From positions 1 through 51,645 of the forward strand of contig JAGCVZ010000012.1 of the NCBI GenBank assembly GCA_017962125.1: a stretch of DNA of 51,645 nt, in the 5' to 3' direction. Below the pieces are notes generated by a model, which saw nothing but the letters and a program-made list of their open reading frames with translations, was not told the origin of the DNA and searched no databases. Of this stretch, positions 43,047-50,180 are shown one piece after another (position 1 is the stretch's first letter; every line of letters begins with the position of its first letter). Made by a program: the position numbers and the translations under genes. Origin of the DNA: Alphaproteobacteria bacterium (GTDB lineage: Bacteria; Pseudomonadota; Alphaproteobacteria; Rs-D84).

Positions 43047-44069
43047 ATGAAAACAACCATCATAATCGCAATCGTGGCAATTTTAGGAATACTCGGATAT
43101 TTTCTTATACCATGCAACAAATGGGATAATGTATTTCCAAAAAATCCAAATGTTGTCATGCAAAAGGTTCATTTCCACAACAGATATGGAATCGAATTGA
43201 CTGGTAATTTGTATATGCCTAAAAATAAAACAGCGGAAAAGATGCCAGCAATCGCAGTATCTGGTCCATTTGGTGCGGTTAAAGAACAATCTTCTGGTTT
43301 ATATGCACAAGAAATGGCATCTCGTGGATTTATAACTTTGGCTTTTGATCCATCTTTTACTGGTGAAAGTGGTGGCAAAGTTCGTTATGTTGCATCCCCT
43401 GATATAAACACAGAAGATTTCTCGGCCGCTGTTGATTATCTGGCAAATCGCAAAGACGTTGATGCTGATAAAATCGGTATTATTGGAATCTGTGGTTGGG
43501 GTGGAATGGCAATCAACGCCGCAGCAATGGACACCAGAATCAAAGCAACCGTTGCATCAACAATGTATGACATGACACGTGTAAACGCAAATGGCTATTT
43601 TGATGCTGATGATAATGCTGATGCACGCTTTGCAAATAAAAGTTCATTAAATGCACAACGCACAGTTGACTATAAAAACGGCAAATATGATTTGGCAGGC
43701 GGTGTAGTTGATCCATTACCAGATGATGCACCACAGTTTGTCAAAGATTATTATGCATATTACAAAACACCACGTGGCTATCATAAACGTTCATTGAATT
43801 CAAATGGTGGATGGAACAAGACAAGTAGTTTGTCATTCATCAATATGCCAATTTTACAACGTGCAAACGAAATACGCAGTGCTGTATTATTGGTTCATGG
43901 CGAAAAAGCACACAGCCGTTATTTCAGCGAAGGTGCCTTTGAAAAACTGAAGGGCAATAATAAAGAATTGATGATTATCCCAGGTGCAAACCATGTTGAT
44001 TTATACGACAATATGGATGTTATTCCGTTTGATAAATTAGAACAATTCTTTAAGACAAATTTAAAATAA
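43047..44069 (+). CDS. Alpha/beta hydrolase with N-terminal anchor (array cargo)
   Basis: A 340-residue hydrolase of the YcjY/dienelactone-hydrolase-like group. The N-terminal TTIIIAIVAILGILGYFLIP is a membrane anchor or uncleaved signal. PAIAVSGPFGAVKEQSSGLY (~69-88) forms the oxyanion side, IGIIGICGWGGMAINAAA (~150-167) is the nucleophile elbow, AVLLVHGEKAHS (~290) carries the acid region, and GANHVDLYD (~318) has the catalytic His. The substrate is unknown. GAAAGGAG precedes the ATG. The stop overlaps the next start by 1 bp (TAATG). Confidence 0.82.
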   Translation: MKTTIIIAIVAILGILGYFLIPCNKWDNVFPKNPNVVMQKVHFHNRYGIELTGNLYMPKNKTAEKMPAIAVSGPFGAVKEQSSGLYAQEMASRGFITLAFDPSFTGESGGKVRYVASPDINTEDFSAAVDYLANRKDVDADKIGIIGICGWGGMAINAAAMDTRIKATVASTMYDMTRVNANGYFDADDNADARFANKSSLNAQRTVDYKNGKYDLAGGVVDPLPDDAPQFVKDYYAYYKTPRGYHKRSLNSNGGWNKTSSLSFINMPILQRANEIRSAVLLVHGEKAHSRYFSEGAFEKLKGNNKELMIIPGANHVDLYDNMDVIPFDKLEQFFKTNLK

Positions 44070-44413
44070 TGAAACAAAAAATTATAAAATTTATAAATAA
44101 GAAATATAATGTCGCCCCAGAATACCTGTGGCGACGTTATCCTTCTTATTGTATATTCAGACATTCAAATAATAAAAAATGGTTCGCACTTATCGGATCT
44201 GTACCATATAAAACTTTAAAAATACCAGGCAATGGAATGGTAGATATAATAAATCTTAAAACAAATAATATTGATTTTTTATATGGGGTACCAGGAATTT
44301 TACCGGCATATCATATGAATAAAAACAAATGGATAACAGTGCTATTAGACGGAACATTACCAGAAAAAAACATTCAACAATTAATAAACATGTCTTATGA
44401 TTTAACACTGTAA
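44069..44413 (+). CDS. MmcQ/YjbR family protein (array cargo)
   Basis: A 114-residue protein with the family layout: YPSYCIFRHSNNKKWFALIG (~24-43), VDIINLK (~60), GILPAYHMNKNKWITVLLDG (~79-98) and a final helix. MmcQ/YjbR proteins have a CyaY-like fold and are suspected to bind DNA, but the role is not established. It overlaps the hydrolase gene by 1 bp, so the two form a translationally coupled pair, and ends at an intrinsic terminator. Confidence 0.85.
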   Translation: MKQKIIKFINKKYNVAPEYLWRRYPSYCIFRHSNNKKWFALIGSVPYKTLKIPGNGMVDIINLKTNNIDFLYGVPGILPAYHMNKNKWITVLLDGTLPEKNIQQLINMSYDLTL

Positions 44414-44417
44414 AAAA

Positions 44418-44445
44418 ATACCGCTTTAATTGCGGTATTTTTTTA
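44418..44445 (+). terminator. Intrinsic terminator after the MmcQ/YjbR gene
   Basis: ATACCGC pairs with GCGGTAT, followed by TTTTTTT. Unlike the array terminators it belongs to the gene itself and is not followed by a WQ block. Confidence 0.85.
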
Positions 44446-44484
44446 TCTTTATAAAAATAAATCTTCTGGATTCCATAAATAAAA

Positions 44485-44604
44485 AATACCCATTCGGGTA
44501 TTTTTGATTTTTGGCAGGGCCATCTGTGCAATTCACGAGTTGATACTATCAAAGATTTGTTGCAGTTTGGGAAAGATATTAAAGTGTTTTTGAAAAATTT
44601 ATGA
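44485..44604 (+). repeat. Array repeat unit 3 (terminator plus WQ block)
   Basis: The terminator AATACCC-ATTC-GGGTATT is followed by the WQ block (44512-44604), reading WQGHLCNSRVDTIKDLLQ then FGKDIKVFLKNL-stop. The TGA of this frame overlaps the TATAAT promoter (44605-44610) of the next gene. No 52-nt hairpin is present. Confidence 0.8.
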
Positions 44605-44634
44605 TATAATGATGCTATAACTAAGGAGTAAAAA

Positions 44635-45057
44635 ATGAAAAAATTATCTTTGTTAATTTTGCCAATTTTAATTAGTCTAAGTGCCTGTTCTGACAAACCT
44701 GTGTATGTTGGGACTGGTTTTTTCTGTAATGGTGCAGAAGAAGGCAATCCAACAACAGATATAAAATTATATAAAAATTATGCTGTAATATCTGTTGATG
44801 GAAAAGATATAAAATTGAAAAAGGAAAGCGTGAAGAACACGTTTATAACGTATTCAAATACTGATTACAAATTAGATTTTTATATATTAGACACCAAAAA
44901 TATTGGATTGCGAGAAGGTTGGATTGAAATGGGATTTAATTTAAATGACCGCAAATGTTTCTGGCAAGAAGTGGAATCCGCAAACCCTAATCAACATTTG
45001 CAAGCAAAACTGATAGATGAAAATACACAAAAGGAACTAGAAATATTGTTTAAATAA
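44635..45057 (+). CDS. Lipoprotein, 140 aa (array cargo)
   Basis: Signal KKLSLLILPILISLSAC has lipobox LSAC. The mature part is a small beta-rich domain (KNYAVISVDGKDIKLKKESV, then FITYSNTDYKLDFYIL) with one further Cys pair. No family is recognised. AAGGAG lies 6 bases before the ATG and a TATAAT lies ~25 bp upstream, so it carries its own promoter inside the array. A terminator hairpin follows at 45091-45110. Confidence 0.65.
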   Translation: MKKLSLLILPILISLSACSDKPVYVGTGFFCNGAEEGNPTTDIKLYKNYAVISVDGKDIKLKKESVKNTFITYSNTDYKLDFYILDTKNIGLREGWIEMGFNLNDRKCFWQEVESANPNQHLQAKLIDENTQKELEILFK

Positions 45058-45064
45058 TTCAAAC

Positions 45065-45322
45065 ACCCACAATGTATACGAACCATGAAAAAGGTTAGAT
45101 TTCTAACCTTTTCTTTTTAATAGTTCGTAAATGTGCAAAACGGTGGCTGTTTTCAACACCTAACTTACGAACTGCTGAAAGTGTTAGGAAACAAAGAAAA
45201 AAACCGCAAAAATGCGGTTTTATCAATCTTGGCAGGGCCATCTATGCTATTCACGAGTTGATACTATCAAAGATTTGTTGCAGTTTGGGAAAGAAATAAA
45301 AACATTTTTGCGGATTTTGTGA
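45065..45322 (+). repeat. Array repeat unit 4 (full length)
   Basis: The fullest unit. It has a 5' block (45065-45115) 50/51 identical to unit 7 that contains a GGTTAGA/TCTAACC terminator, then the 52-nt hairpin (45122-45173, AGTTCGTAA/TTACGAACT). A variable link and the ACCGCA/TGCGGT terminator follow, then a 36-codon frame (45212-45322) MRFYQSWQGHLCYSRVDT, IKDLLQFGKEIKTFLRIL. The TGA again overlaps a GATATAAT sequence. Confidence 0.85.
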
Positions 45323-45331
45323 TATAATAAA

Positions 45332-46228
45332 TTACGAATTAATGTTTTTATAAAAATCGTCTTTAAACTCTTTTATGGTTTTATATCTCTCGTTTTTATC
45401 GTAAGCCGTCGCTTTTAATAATACATTATAAATATCGTTATTTAATTCAAATTCCTCAAATGTATTTGGTATAAAACATCCATTTTTATACCTTTCCTCT
45501 GTATTTGAAATATCGCTAAACATATCAAATATAATTGCACCCAATGTAAATAATGATGTTTGTTCGTCTATTACTGCACCTAATTCGTTTTCTTCGGGGG
45601 CTTTTAATCTTTTGGTTCCAAAATAACCCGTTCCTAAATCATTTATCGTTGGCATTTTCCTAAATAAATCTATATCACAAAAAGTGACTTCATCATTCTC
45701 AAAATCGTAAATTATACTACTATCGTAAAAATCTACCGCAACATATCCAGCATCAATAAATGATTCAAAAAACGAAAACAACTTATCCACAACATTCAAT
45801 CTTTTTTCTACTGGTAATGATTTGAATTTCATCAAAGGAGTTATTTCTTTGGTTTTTTCATATCTATCAAAATTCCAATGGTCAAATAAACATTCGCCTT
45901 CGGCATATTCATAAATTACAACATAAAATTCTTTATATTCAAAAGCGTCTACCAGTTTAATCAAATTTTCATGTTTAATATCTTTATATTTTACTGCGGC
46001 TTCTTTTAATAATTTGATTGATTCTTCTTCGCTTATTTCAGCATTAACCGTTTTTGCACCAGCAATCTTAAAAAAATATTTCTTACTATTCTTTTTTACA
46101 CCAAATGATATACATCCGCTACCTGTTTCATCTATGACACTAAATACAGTTCCATAATTATTTAGCCAAGAAAAATCTTGATATTCTTTTAATTTAAATT
46201 CTATTCCATCTATAACTTGTTTAATCAT
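45332..46228 (-). CDS. Ser/Thr protein kinase-like protein (array cargo)
   Basis: A 298-residue kinase-fold protein. The N-lobe has the Lys of KKYFFKIAG (~residue 54). The catalytic loop is VAVDFYDSSIIYDF (~169-182), where D-F-Y-D-S-S-I takes the place of HRDLKPxN. The metal-binding motif is CDIDLF instead of DFG (~188-193), and the activation segment ends GYFGTKRLKAPEE (~204-216), the canonical APE. It may be an active but divergent Hanks-type kinase. It is second in a bicistron behind a GNAT gene, 16 bp apart. Confidence 0.78.
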   Translation of the reverse strand: MIKQVIDGIEFKLKEYQDFSWLNNYGTVFSVIDETGSGCISFGVKKNSKKYFFKIAGAKTVNAEISEEESIKLLKEAAVKYKDIKHENLIKLVDAFEYKEFYVVIYEYAEGECLFDHWNFDRYEKTKEITPLMKFKSLPVEKRLNVVDKLFSFFESFIDAGYVAVDFYDSSIIYDFENDEVTFCDIDLFRKMPTINDLGTGYFGTKRLKAPEENELGAVIDEQTSLFTLGAIIFDMFSDISNTEERYKNGCFIPNTFEEFELNNDIYNVLLKATAYDKNERYKTIKEFKDDFYKNINS

Positions 46229-46244
46229 ATTGTTCTCTTTTTAA

Positions 46245-46694
46245 TTATAAATTTTTTATATAAACTCTGGTTGGGTTGCCTTCTCGGTTATTCATAATTT
46301 TCCAGAACACGAAACCATATTTTTCATATAGACCTATATGGTCAGTAGATATATATACTTTTTCGACTTTGTCAGATTTTAATGTATCGCAAACATGATT
46401 AATCAATTTGCCAATGTTGTTATTACCACGATATTTTGGAAAAGTATACGCAAAACCAATCCATGGGGATAATTCAGGTGCAACGATTTCATCTTGTTCT
46501 GCTAATATTACAAAAGAAGCCAAATTATCGCCATCTGTAAGTAAAAAAATCTCTGTTGATTTTCCACATATTTGTTTTAATTTGTCGGTATTTAACCATG
46601 AATACAACAGTTTTGCTGCCGACCAATCACCTTTACCTATCTCGTTTTTCCAGTGCTCTTGATTTTTGGATTGATAATATTTAATAATCTGCAT
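46245..46694 (-). CDS. GNAT N-acetyltransferase (array cargo)
   Basis: A 149-residue GNAT. The acetyl-CoA binding motif A is FPKYRGNNNIGKLINHVCD (~residues 88-106; pattern RxxxxGxL), and the strand before it (PWIGFAYTFP) and the C-terminal GLYEKYGFVF (~128-137) complete the fold. The target could be a small molecule, antibiotic or protein. It is followed 16 bp later by a kinase-like gene, so the pair may act together. Confidence 0.85.
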   Translation of the reverse strand: MQIIKYYQSKNQEHWKNEIGKGDWSAAKLLYSWLNTDKLKQICGKSTEIFLLTDGDNLASFVILAEQDEIVAPELSPWIGFAYTFPKYRGNNNIGKLINHVCDTLKSDKVEKVYISTDHIGLYEKYGFVFWKIMNNREGNPTRVYIKNL

Positions 46695-46740
46695 CTATTA
46701 ACCCTTCAATATACCTTCAATGCTAAATATATCATAAAAA

Positions 46741-46941
46741 AGTTCGTAAGTCAGCAAAAAGGGAGTCGTTTTTCATACCCGATTTACGAACCACTGGAAC
46801 CATTGGAAAACCAATAAAAAAACCGCAAAAATGCGGTTTTATCAATCTTGGCAGGGCCAACTGTGCAATTCACGAGATGATTTTATTCATGAATTGTTGT
46901 TGTTTGGGAAAGATATTAAGATGTTTTTACAGATTTTATGA
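46741..46941 (+). repeat. Array repeat unit 5
   Basis: The 52-nt hairpin (46741-46792) has outer AGTTCGTAA/TTACGAAC arms and an inner stem changed on both sides (GGG/CCC instead of GGTG/CACC). The ACCGCA/TGCGGT terminator and a 36-codon frame (46831-46941) follow: MRFYQSWQGQLCNSRDDF, IHELLLFGKDIKMFLQIL. The stop overlaps TATAAT for the next gene. Confidence 0.85.
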
Positions 46942-46972
46942 TATAATACTCTTTGAGTAATGGAGATATAAA

Positions 46973-47737
46973 ATGAAATCATGGGAAAAAGCATTAAATA
47001 AGTTTTTGGAAAGATATATTCATGAACCCTGGTTTGAAGGTGCTTTATTATGTGGTTCTTATGCCACTGGCAATCAAAACAAGTTTTCTGATATAGATGT
47101 AACTATCGTTGCCTCTAATGATATAGGTTGGCAAGAAAAGTCTAATTGCTATGTTGATGGTTTTTTGATGGAATACATTATTCAACCTGTTTATAAATAT
47201 CAAGAATATATGAAATCAGGATACGAAAATAATGCAATGCTAAATCAAAATATGTTTGCATATGGCAAGATTTTATATGACAAACGTGGTGTAGTAAAAA
47301 AACTACGGCAACAATCAATTCGTGACTTACAAAAGCCATTCAAACCAAAATCAAAATATACAAACGATTTTATGAAATATCATTTGTGGGAAATGTATGA
47401 CGAATTGAAATCTTTGAAACACGATGGGTATCATATAGATTTAATGTATTGGACTTTGGTTAATTATTTAATAACAGCATATGCCAATTTTAACTGTCTA
47501 TGGCAATTACCAAAAGCCAAAATAGAGAAGTTTTTAACAGACAAAGAATATGCTAAAAGATACCATGCCGAACAATTACCTGACAAAAAGTTTACAAAAT
47601 TACTATTGGATTGTTTTAATGCGAAATCAAAAGACAAAATGTCAGCCATAAATAAATTATATAATTATGTTATCGAATCTGGTGGTGGTTTTGATATAGG
47701 AAAATTTCGAGGTTATCAAAAAATTGGAAAGAAGTAG
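46973..47737 (+). CDS. Nucleotidyltransferase, aminoglycoside-ANT-like (array cargo)
   Basis: A 254-residue Pol-beta-type nucleotidyltransferase. The active site is LLCGSYATGNQNKFSDIDVT (~28-47), matching GSxxxGxxxxxSDxD with two metal-binding Asp. The helical C-terminal domain (~115-240) resembles aminoglycoside nucleotidyltransferases. The substrate could be an antibiotic or another small molecule or tRNA. GGAG precedes the ATG. The stop codon TAG overlaps the first bases of the unit 6 hairpin, so repeat and gene are joined without a gap. Confidence 0.78.
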   Translation: MKSWEKALNKFLERYIHEPWFEGALLCGSYATGNQNKFSDIDVTIVASNDIGWQEKSNCYVDGFLMEYIIQPVYKYQEYMKSGYENNAMLNQNMFAYGKILYDKRGVVKKLRQQSIRDLQKPFKPKSKYTNDFMKYHLWEMYDELKSLKHDGYHIDLMYWTLVNYLITAYANFNCLWQLPKAKIEKFLTDKEYAKRYHAEQLPDKKFTKLLLDCFNAKSKDKMSAINKLYNYVIESGGGFDIGKFRGYQKIGKK

Positions 47738-47939
47738 TTCGTAAATTGGTAAAACGGTATCTGTTTTTAACACTTAACTTACGAACTCATGGAAGTATTA
47801 GAAAACCAACAAAAAACCGACCCAAAAGGTCGGTTTGAATTTTTGGCAGGACCATCTGTGCAATTCACGAACTAATGAAATACGCGATTTGTTGCAGTTC
47901 GGGAAAGAAATAAAAACATTTCTTTCTCTATTACTTTGA
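47736..47939 (+). repeat. Array repeat unit 6
   Basis: The 52-nt hairpin (47736-47787) is followed by the terminator ACCGACC/GGTCGGT, a different stem from units 4 and 5. The WQ block (47844-47939) reads WQDHLCNSRTNEIRDLLQ, FGKEIKTFLSLLL-stop. The end overlaps the 3' end of the convergent lipoprotein gene. Confidence 0.82.
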
Positions 47940-48470
47940 CAATACTTTTGTATTTGTGATATTGCCATCTTGGTCATATTCTTTTAACACAGTATTATCA
48001 CCTGATATTTCAGTTGTATATATCAACTGACCATTATCATTATAGGCACGCAACATTCCATCTGGGGTGCTTTCAGAAGCAATGACACCGTTTTTGTGAT
48101 AATTGATAGATTTTATACTTTTTCCGTTTTTATAAGTGTTTTGTTGAATAAGGTTTCCAGATTCTTTGTCATAATTCTTAAGAATCCCATTTATTAAATT
48201 TCCCTTTTCATCACGACATACATCTGTTGCGTTCTTTAAATCCAATTCACAAATGATAATACCTTTATCATAAGAATGAACATAAAGGGTAGAATTTTCT
48301 GTATACATATCAGTAATAACACCGTCAGGAATATTTATATTATTTCCACTACAAGATATTGTATTATTAGAGAAATTGCATAACACATGTCCTGTAATAT
48401 CATATGTTTTTGTTGAATCACATCCAACAACACCCAATGCACACAAAACAAACAATAAATTTTTTTTCAT
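47931..48470 (-). CDS. MORN-like repeat lipoprotein (array cargo)
   Basis: A 179-residue lipoprotein: KKNLLFVLCALGVVGC has lipobox VVGC. Residues ~95-170 carry short repeats of the MORN_2/YwqK type (GNLINGILKNYDKESGNLIQ, NYHKNGVIASE, YNDNGQLIYTTEISGD), beta-hairpin units found in surface proteins and in toxin-immunity partners. GGAG precedes the ATG. It faces unit 6, so its transcript ends against that repeat. Confidence 0.72.
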   Translation of the reverse strand: MKKNLLFVLCALGVVGCDSTKTYDITGHVLCNFSNNTISCSGNNINIPDGVITDMYTENSTLYVHSYDKGIIICELDLKNATDVCRDEKGNLINGILKNYDKESGNLIQQNTYKNGKSIKSINYHKNGVIASESTPDGMLRAYNDNGQLIYTTEISGDNTVLKEYDQDGNITNTKVLSK

Positions 48471-48544
48471 TTGTATCTCCTTTCATTTATATTATAGCCT
48501 AAAATATTATCAGATTTTTTTCAACTCATAAATAAAGGTTAAAG

Positions 48545-48810
48545 ACCCACAAGGTATACGAACCATGAAAAAGGTTAGATTTCTAACCTTTTCTTATAAA
48601 TAGTTCGCAAATCACCAAAAAGGTGTCTATTTTTCACACCCAACTTACGAACTTGTGAAAGTATTGGAAAACAAATAAAAGATCACCCAAACGGGTGTTT
48701 TTGATTTTTGGCAGGGCCATCTGTGCAATTCACGAACCAATTTTATTTACGATTTATTACAGTTCGGAAAAGAAATAAAAATATTTTACAACAGGTTCCT
48801 TTTATTGTAA
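48545..48810 (+). repeat. Array repeat unit 7 (full length)
   Basis: Its 5' block is 50/51 identical to unit 4, here lying upstream of the lipoprotein gene on the other strand, so the block belongs to the repeat and not to a gene. Then come the 52-nt hairpin (48602-48653, inner GGTGT/ACACC), the terminator CACCC/GGGTG and the WQ block (48709-48810) WQGHLCNSRTNFIYDLLQ, FGKEIKIFYNRFLLL-stop. Confidence 0.85.
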
Positions 48811-48835
48811 TAATTATAAGCAAGAGGTATATTTT

Positions 48836-49510
48836 ATGAAAATCGATATATTAAAAGCATATTTAAAATATAAACTAGGTTTGACTGTTGGTTTGCCTGC
48901 GTTCGTTATCAACAGCGTGAAAGAATGTGATAATGGTGAGCCACTTGTTGATATAAAAAAGGCTAATGTAACATTGTTTTTCGGTGGCAGATTAACCAAA
49001 GAAAAAGAGGTTTTGCTGCGACAATCTGTTGCAAATAAAATACTAACAGCATCCAAATCTTTGCCTGCCGGAATTTGTTTCATAGTATATGATGCTTATC
49101 GACCTTTAAGTGTTCAACAGGAAGCCTGGGATAAAAAGTATGCATATTTCAAAACGCTGTATCCGGACGAAACTGACGAACAAATAACATTGCGCACAAA
49201 ACGTGTTATTGCCGATCCACGACGTGGCCATGGTGGTCATCAAACCGGTGGTGCCATAGACATCGGTTTGTGTGATAAAAACGGTGTTGAATTGGATATG
49301 GGTATAATTTATCTTGGCCAGGGCAAAAGCATAAGGACAAATGCAAAAGTAAACGAAACAGCCCAGCGCAACAGAAAATTATTATGTGCAATTATGAAAA
49401 AAAATGGTTTTGTTAACTACCCAAATGAGTGGTGGCATTTCTGTTATGGCGACCGTATGTGGGCTGCATATTCTGGTAAAAGAAATTGTTTTTATGGTTT
49501 GATAAAATGA
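48836..49510 (+). CDS. VanX-type D-Ala-D-Ala dipeptidase, M15D (array cargo)
   Basis: A 224-residue zinc dipeptidase. HQTGGAIDI (~residues 137-145) matches HxxGxAxD with His and Asp as zinc ligands, and NEWWHFCYGDRMWAAY (~199-214) gives the catalytic Glu and third ligand in ExWH. FIVYDAYRPLSVQQEAWD (~82-99) is also typical, including the YRP turn. The family hydrolyses D-Ala-D-Ala, either in vancomycin resistance or for peptidoglycan recycling. AGAGG precedes the ATG. No vanH/vanA-type partners are nearby, which favours a recycling, predation or antagonism role over resistance. Confidence 0.9.
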   Translation: MKIDILKAYLKYKLGLTVGLPAFVINSVKECDNGEPLVDIKKANVTLFFGGRLTKEKEVLLRQSVANKILTASKSLPAGICFIVYDAYRPLSVQQEAWDKKYAYFKTLYPDETDEQITLRTKRVIADPRRGHGGHQTGGAIDIGLCDKNGVELDMGIIYLGQGKSIRTNAKVNETAQRNRKLLCAIMKKNGFVNYPNEWWHFCYGDRMWAAYSGKRNCFYGLIK

Positions 49511-49526
49511 TCCATTTGTTTTGAAT

Positions 49527-49761
49527 AGTTCGTAAATGTGTAAAACGGTGTCTATTTTTGACACCCAACTTTCAAACTCGTGAAAGTATTGGAAAACAAA
49601 GAAAAAATCACCCAGTCGGGTGATTTTGTTATTTTGGCAGCCCTACTCGGATTTGTTCGCTATGCTCACCACACGTAAGACTCGAACTGCGTTGCACTTG
49701 TTCTCGTCAACTATCGTGTGAACCGCGGTTCAAACCCGACAAGGTAAACACCAAAAGGATA
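49527..49761 (+). repeat. Array repeat unit 8a (hairpin, terminator, variant block)
   Basis: The 52-nt hairpin (49527-49578; right arm decayed to TTTCAAACT) and terminator TCACCC/GGGTGA are followed by TTGGCAG as in other units. The sequence then departs: the Trp-Gln frame reads WQPYSDLFAMLTTRKTRT and stops. The next ~60 bp end GCGGTTCAAACCC...ACACCA, faintly tRNA-like. No gene lies between this and unit 8b. Confidence 0.7.
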
Positions 49762-49764
49762 AAA

Positions 49765-49912
49765 AACAACACCCATTTTGGGTGTTATTTCTTATCCTTG
49801 GCAGGGCCATCTGTGCAATTCACGAACTAATGAAATCAAAGATTTGTTGCAATTTGGCAAAGAAATCAAACTATTTTTGAATAAATACGAATATCTACTC
49901 ATACCAAGGTAG
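49765..49912 (+). repeat. Array repeat unit 8b (terminator plus WQ block)
   Basis: The terminator AACACCC/GGGTGTT is followed by the last WQ block (49799-49912), WQGHLCNSRTNEIKDLLQ, FGKEIKLFLNKYEYLLIPR-stop. It is the closest to the consensus of all blocks and marks the right end of the array. Confidence 0.8.
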
Positions 49913-49913
49913 T

Positions 49914-49990
49914 GGATGTACCCCATCTGGCAGTATCGGCAACCGGTACCGCGGATGCCACCGATACGAACCCACCACCCCCATACATCC
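49914..49990 (+). other. Nested inverted repeats at the right end of the array
   Basis: GGATGTA (49914-49920) pairs with TACATCC (49984-49990), and inside it GTATCGG (49933-49939) pairs with CCGATAC (49961-49967). The 21-nt apical part contains ACCGGT, GGTACC and CCGCGG, each self-complementary. It is GC-rich in an AT-rich region. It could be a structured RNA or a recombination or replication site. The following ~190 bp before the next gene hold a weak CCTTT/AAAGG hairpin (~50030) and nothing else I can support. Confidence 0.55.
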
Positions 49991-50180
49991 GGTTATCAAA
50001 TCGCTAACTGTAAATTAAAAAAATTTCAAAGGCCTTTACGCGAAAGGTTAAATTTTTTAATGCATGCTGTTCAGTGAAATGTAATTTGACCTGCTTGGCA
50101 TACCACAATTTTGATAAAAACTTGCGATTATAATTACTATGGTGCAAAATACACGCAACATAAAGCAAAGGAGCGTTTAT

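Noticed and set aside
44256..44747. Minus-strand open frame of 163 codons across array unit 3
   Set aside because: It overlaps the MmcQ/YjbR gene, two terminators and the lipoprotein gene. The same antisense frame has stops in other WQ blocks.
42764..49912. Classical integron attC sites
   Set aside because: Some copies contain ACCYAAC, but the outer arms read GTTCGTA...TACGAAC, the opposite polarity to RYYYAAC...GTTRRRY, and no GTTRRRY is found at a constant place. The array is therefore called integron-like only.
41887..49912. CRISPR array
   Set aside because: Repeats are spaced 165-1640 bp apart with genes between, not 30-40 bp spacers, and no cas gene is present.
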